This document shows, piece after piece, positions 59,711 through 64,000 of a DNA stretch of 64,000 bases (position 1 is its first letter; every line of letters starts with the position of its first letter). The position numbers and the translations under genes were made by a program. Below the pieces are notes generated by a model. That model was given only the letters and a program-made list of their open reading frames with translations, made no database searches and was not told the origin of the DNA. The DNA is taken from contig JAOWCC010000577.1 of the NCBI GenBank assembly GCA_030867875.1, forward strand, positions 155,984,344 through 156,048,343, given 5' to 3'. The DNA is from Actinernus sp. WN-2022. Taxonomy: Eukaryota; Cnidaria; Anthozoa; Actiniaria; Actinernidae.

Positions 59711-60209
59711 ATTCGGACCATGCAGTTATCGAAATATCGTGAGCCGTAAAATAAACAAAACAACGGCTGCTCGCTTAGTTCCCAGACCGGCGGTGCTTGA
59801 CTGAGAGCAAAGCATAACACCAAATAAACTTTTGCTTCAGTGTAGTTTCACATTTACAGTAGATTCTTGTCTTGTTACTGGTATTAAAAGGTTTCGGCAG
59901 AAACCATTGTAAATGTTTGCGTATTAAAATCTCAACTCTTCTGAATTTCCACGTGCAATCAGTCAGGCGTGAACGTGTCAGTCAAATTTTATACTGAACA
60001 TCAACAGAGTTTTGAAGCAACGTTTGTCATATTGAAAGAGGTGCAAAAACTTCTATACTCTTACCAGAAAACTTCTACTGGGAAAGTGCAATTCCTTTTG
60101 AATTAAAAGAGCTTTAATGCATCGGATCAGATCAGTCAGTTCGCGTAAATGGGAATTAATTGCGCCACCGCGGTATTTGTGTCAGAAATGAGACACGCGT
60201 CTGGCTGTT

Positions 60210-60780
60210 TTAGAGTGTCAAACAACGGCGCCGTTGAAGTGTAAACCAGAGACGAAGAATAAAGCGTTGCTAGCGCTGTGTATTTAATCGAGCTGAGAAG
60301 TTAAAGCTTTTTGTTAATGGCGGTGTAGCGTGCCGAGTTTGAAGAAATACTATTTTAGAGTGTCAAACAACAGCGCCGTTGAAGTTTAAACCAGACGAAG
60401 AATAAAACGTTGCTGTGTATTTAATCGAGCTGAGAAGTTAAAGCTTTTTGTTAATGGCGGTGTAGCGTGCCGAGTTTGAAGAAATACTATTTTAGAGTGT
60501 CAAACAACAGCGCCGTTGAAGTTTAAACCAGACGAAGAATAAAACGTTGCTGTGTATTTAATCGAGCTGAGAAGTTAAAGCTTTTTGTTAATGTCGGTGT
60601 AGCGTACCGAGTTTGAAGAAATACTGTTTTAGAGTGTCAAACAACAGCGCCGTTGAAGTTTAAACCAGACGAAGAATAAAACGTTGCTGTGTATTTAATC
60701 GAGCTGAGAAGTTAAAGCTTTTTGTTAATGGCGGTGTAGCGTGCCGAGTTTGAAGAAATACTGTTTTAGAGTGAACGGCG
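60210..60780. repeat. ~140-bp tandem repeat, 4-5 units
   Basis: Units start TTTTAGAGTGTCAAACAACA and include GTTTAAACCAGACGAAGAAT and TTAATGGCGGTGTAGCGTGC. Successive units are nearly identical. Part of the 58896-61076 element. Confidence 0.9.
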
Positions 60781-61076
60781 CCGTTGAAGTATAAAGTTTT
60801 TAGCTGATGTTCTACACTTTAGTCCAATGTTAATATGGCAAAAAATGTTCATTCGCGAACCGGTATTGTTGAGCTACGTATTCTTCAGAAGTTATTCTCT
60901 GGAGTTCAACGAGTTAATGAGGCACTGAGGTGCGTGTAGTTCCGTGCGTGTAGTACACTTAAAGTGCGTGTAATTACACTCAGTTCGTGTAATTACACTC
61001 AGTTGAGTGTAGTACACGCGCGCAATTGCGCGCGCGTTACACGCAAAATGTGTTAACATACATCCAGGCTGTACTG

Positions 61077-61516
61077 TAGTTACAAATATGGAAAGGCTTG
61101 TCACAAAGGTACATAACAAATGGCACAACGCGGATTTTTATTTATCAGGCATAACATACCACCGTGACGATTTACAAATGAATGATGTCATCGACGAAGT
61201 AAATGATCGACTTTGCGTCCTTTGTGAACAACAGGCTTACACCTCTTTTGTCAATAATGCATCAGTGACTACTGACAGGTTTAGACAAATCGATAGAAGA
61301 GCATTCTATGATGAGTTACACTTAAATAATGGTATCTGCACGCGGAAACTCGTGGCTTATCTGAAAGATCATATTATACATGTACATGTAGGTCTGCGGA
61401 AGCGTTCAACATGTAAGAATCAGCGCTCGGATCAGCCTGAATGGCATAAAATTAGCAGACCAAGCCAGCGAGGAGACGCATACCGACATAATGAAGGTAG
61501 TAGCAGAGAGCAGTAG
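61077..61516 (+). pseudogene. LINE ORF1, SGNH-esterase-like, 3' part
   Basis: Continues the 58440 frame after the inserted element: IVTNMERLVTKV and onward, ending in TAG near 61515. FYDELHLNNG supplies the DxxH pair (block V) expected near the end of an SGNH domain. The tail is basic and glutamine-rich. Skipping the insertion and one TA rejoins the frame exactly. Confidence 0.6.
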
Positions 61517-61935
61517 GAGTGCTGGTACTGGGAGGCAGCACCTACATATGACTACTATCATGGTAATCAACAAGCCCAGCCTTTGTTTACACTGTCTGAG
61601 GCACTGCGTTACCTACATGTACATGTACATGTAGGTGATCGGATAAGACAGAATTAATAGTAACCGAAACCCATATTAGTAATAACTTAGTTTAAATATT
61701 GCGATCAGTCATATTTCAATTCTGTTGGCAGAAGGTCATTTCTGAGTGTCGTTTCTTAGTTACCATCTTTGTCTTGCATAGTTCGCACATTAGGTGTGAA
61801 GCTTGATCGAACGTGTGTAATAAGAATTTTTAAACTTGTTTTCGTTTTTGTGTGTGCTACTTAAAATCTTATTGTTAATCATGGTAATCATTTAGACTGT
61901 ATACTTTCGGTAGATTTAAGCATACATGTAGGTAG

Positions 61936-62712
61936 ATGGCAAAAGTATTACACATTGGCATTTGGAACATAAACGGCTTAATGAGTAGGGAACTAGGTAA
62001 TAAACTCGAGTTACCCGAAGTAAAGGACATAATGGGAAAACCTGATATTTTTGGAATTATAGAAACACATGCAAATGAGAATTCGAACCTATCGGTTGAT
62101 TCATTTAAACATTAGTGCTTCCGTTAAAAGGCATTTTGGAGGTATTGCGGTATATATAAGTAACGCGACACCGGAGGTGTAAGTTATATTCCTACATGTA
62201 CATCAAATAATAATGCTATATGGTGTAAAATTGACAAATCGTACTTAAATATGCAGGATGACATATTTCTTGGAACTGCAAAAAATCTAATGATGAAGAC
62301 CTCATGAATGAATTAGAGGAAGACTTCTTACATTTCTCAAGTAAAGGTAGAGTTGTTCTGCAGGGCGACCTAAATGCGCGAACTGGCGACCTGCAAGAAT
62401 TCATTCTTCTGGATGAAAACAGGTATATAGATCTTCCGGAAGACTATCAGCTAGATATAAACGATAAGTGATATTCAGAAGACGAGGATAAAACTGACCT
62501 TAGAGGGAGGTTATTAATAGAAACCTGCACGGGAAACAACCTTACAATTCGAATGGTAGAGTTGCAGGTGACAACAGAGGCAAAAAGACCTGTCACAAGT
62601 ACAACAGCTCTAGTTTGGTAGACTATGTATATATATAGTGCGGATATGATACCTCTTGCTTATTATTTAAAGGTAAATCCTCTCAGGCCTCATATTTCTG
62701 ATCACTGTCACA
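61936..62712 (+). pseudogene. Decayed LINE ORF2 endonuclease region
   Basis: Starts MAKVLHIGIWNINGLMSREL, a typical APE-endonuclease start, with IFGIIETHANENSN after it. A stop follows, then frame changes through GGIAVYISNA, VVLQGDLNARTGD and finally SDHCHISF near 62699. The block order is correct but at least two stops and several shifts break it, so it is dead as written. ORF2 of the same plus-strand LINE as 58440-61516. Confidence 0.75.
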
Positions 62713-64000
62713 TCTCTTTCATGTTTAAGATTTCCAAACCTACACTACATCAGACCGGCCACTCCCATAAAGTAACTCAGCATAAAAAAATGCTGTGGAG
62801 GGAAGATGTAAAAGACAAAATAATAGAGTTACTCAACTCTAACAAGTATAAAGAACAGCTAGCAAATGTAACAGATAGCTTCAGCAAAAACAAAGACATA
62901 AATATAGTCACTGGAAACTTTACCAAGGTACTTACAGGATTGTGTGAGAACGCTGAAATAAAATATAGCTCAAGTAGAGAAAAACACCCTTCTAAAAAGC
63001 CTCACGATTGTAAGTAGTACACAGAAAAAAGGCGTCTGGAGCTTCTAGGAAAGCGTTTATGCAGAAACCCGACTGATCATTCAATCAGGAGTAATTTACA
63101 TGAAAATAAACACAAATTCAAAAAGACTTTCCAGGAAGAAAAAAAATAACTTAATAAATAACAGCTTAAAGGGTATAGATTTAAAAGATACAAAAGGAAC
63201 GTGGAAAGTGCTGAAAAAGTTATTCAACCTTAACAAGACAACGAATGCTAAGAAACATCTAGTAGAGAATAAGGATTTTTATCATCACTTTAGGAAGCTG
63301 AATCAAAAACAAGATAGTTACACTGAAGCTGATCGCTCTAGTCTAGAAGACATAGAAAACTTCGGTCCCCTAGATTTTGAAATCAGTGAACAGGAGATCT
63401 GTGATGCTATACAATGTAGGTCGTCTTAAAAGTATTAAATCACCAGGTAGAGATAACATTCTTAATGAATTACTGAAATGCACCAAAGAGCAACTAAAAG
63501 CTCCGATTGTTCGTCTTTTTAATCTGGTTATTGTATCAGGCAACTTCCCAAATGAGTGGTGCTATGGCCATATAATCCCTTTACACAAGAAGGGATCTCA
63601 AGACGATGTAGAAAACTACAGAGGCATAACCTTACTTTCGTCGTTAGGTAAACTCTTCACCTCTGTGCTTAACAAGAGACTTTATGATTATCTTGTCTCC
63701 AATGGGGTCTTAAAACCCGAGCAAGGGAGATTTCGAAAAAAGCATAGAACAGTCGATAGCATATTTATTGTCAAGATAAGTATGTTAGAAGCAAGCAAAA
63801 GTGGAAAAGGAATTTGCTTTTTGCATGTTTTGTAGACTTTAAAAAAGCTTTCGATAGTATACCATGAAATAAACTCTTTGAAAAAATGAGGAAAGATTAG
63901 GGATAACTGGAAAATTTTATTCGTTGATCACCTCCATGTATTCAAATGACATACATGTATCTGTGGTCAAAACTGAGGACCAGATATCACCAAGCTTTAA
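62713..64000 (+). pseudogene. Decayed LINE reverse-transcriptase region, cut by the window edge
   Basis: Continues the ORF2 above. Recognisable pieces are KSPGRDNILNELLKC, IIPLHKKGSQDDVENYRGIT, LLSSLGKLFTSVLNKRL and, after a +1 shift near 63820, FVDFKKAFDSI (RT motif A). Several stops and frameshifts separate them, and no FADD box is reached before base 64000. The NYRGITLL form of the motif differs from NYRPIS of the LINE at 23523-27960, so this is another family. Confidence 0.75.

Larger units (their letters stand above)
58896..61076. mobile_element. TA-flanked CAGTACAGCC element, 2181 bp, inside LINE ORF1
   Basis: Ends CAGTACAGCCTGGATGTATG and CATACATCCAGGCTGTACTG, flanked by TA (58894-58895 and 61077-61078). 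Near both ends are clusters of ACACGCG/CGCGTGT motifs. The interior includes a ~410-bp segment shared with the 41015 element, four to five tandem ~140-bp units (60210-60780) and the 70-bp MITE at 59641. No transposase. Its insertion splits the SGNH-type ORF1 in frame. Confidence 0.85.

Overview
The window reads as AT-rich animal nuclear DNA: a long gene split into many short exons with GT-AG introns, surrounded by LINEs, tRNA-derived SINEs, MITE or foldback transposons and minisatellites. There is no bacterial gene organisation. The repeat types (CR1/L2-like LINEs, a LINE ORF1 with an esterase-like domain, many small inverted-repeat elements) and the divergence of the host gene from vertebrates suggest an invertebrate, probably a cnidarian such as a coral. 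That assignment is an inference and was not tested by any search.

One host gene dominates. On the minus strand, 28 coding exons from 56430 down to a stop codon at 8992 encode most of a germinal-centre (Ste20) kinase of the MAP4K3/MAP4K5 type: the kinase domain from the region after the catalytic lysine, an acidic and proline-rich linker, and a C-terminal citron-homology (CNH) domain. Every exon boundary is a GT-AG site and all phases agree, giving 2234 coding bases (743 residues plus stop). The first exon or exons (glycine loop and catalytic lysine) were not found and probably lie beyond base 64000. No other convincing host gene was found.

Layout. 1-8990: downstream flank with LINE tails, a perfect palindrome split by a LINE insertion, MITEs and a Mutator-like element. 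8992-17669: CNH exons, SINE copies and a 74-bp minisatellite. 17670-22509: a large intron with a Mutator-like MITE and a SINE. 22510-36000: linker exons, with an apparently intact two-ORF LINE (23523-27960, minus) and an element carrying seven copies of a 15-bp motif (about 29808-31670). 36881-38980: a 2.1-kb foldback with minisatellite arms. 39395-56430: kinase exons, two Tc1/mariner-like inverted-repeat elements, two Mutator-like MITEs and a 49-unit, 43-bp minisatellite. 57400-64000: a SINE and a decayed plus-strand LINE whose ORF1 (SGNH-esterase-like) is split by a 2.2-kb TA-flanked element, which itself holds a 70-bp mini-MITE.

The most informative observations are: five elements starting TAG and flanked by exact 9-bp duplications (Mutator-like), one only 70 bp long; three TA-flanked CAG-ended elements, two with related interiors; arrays of short motifs near the ends of several unrelated elements; a palindrome and a LINE ORF whose interruption can be reversed on paper; and minisatellites that appear to grow from the edges of transposons.
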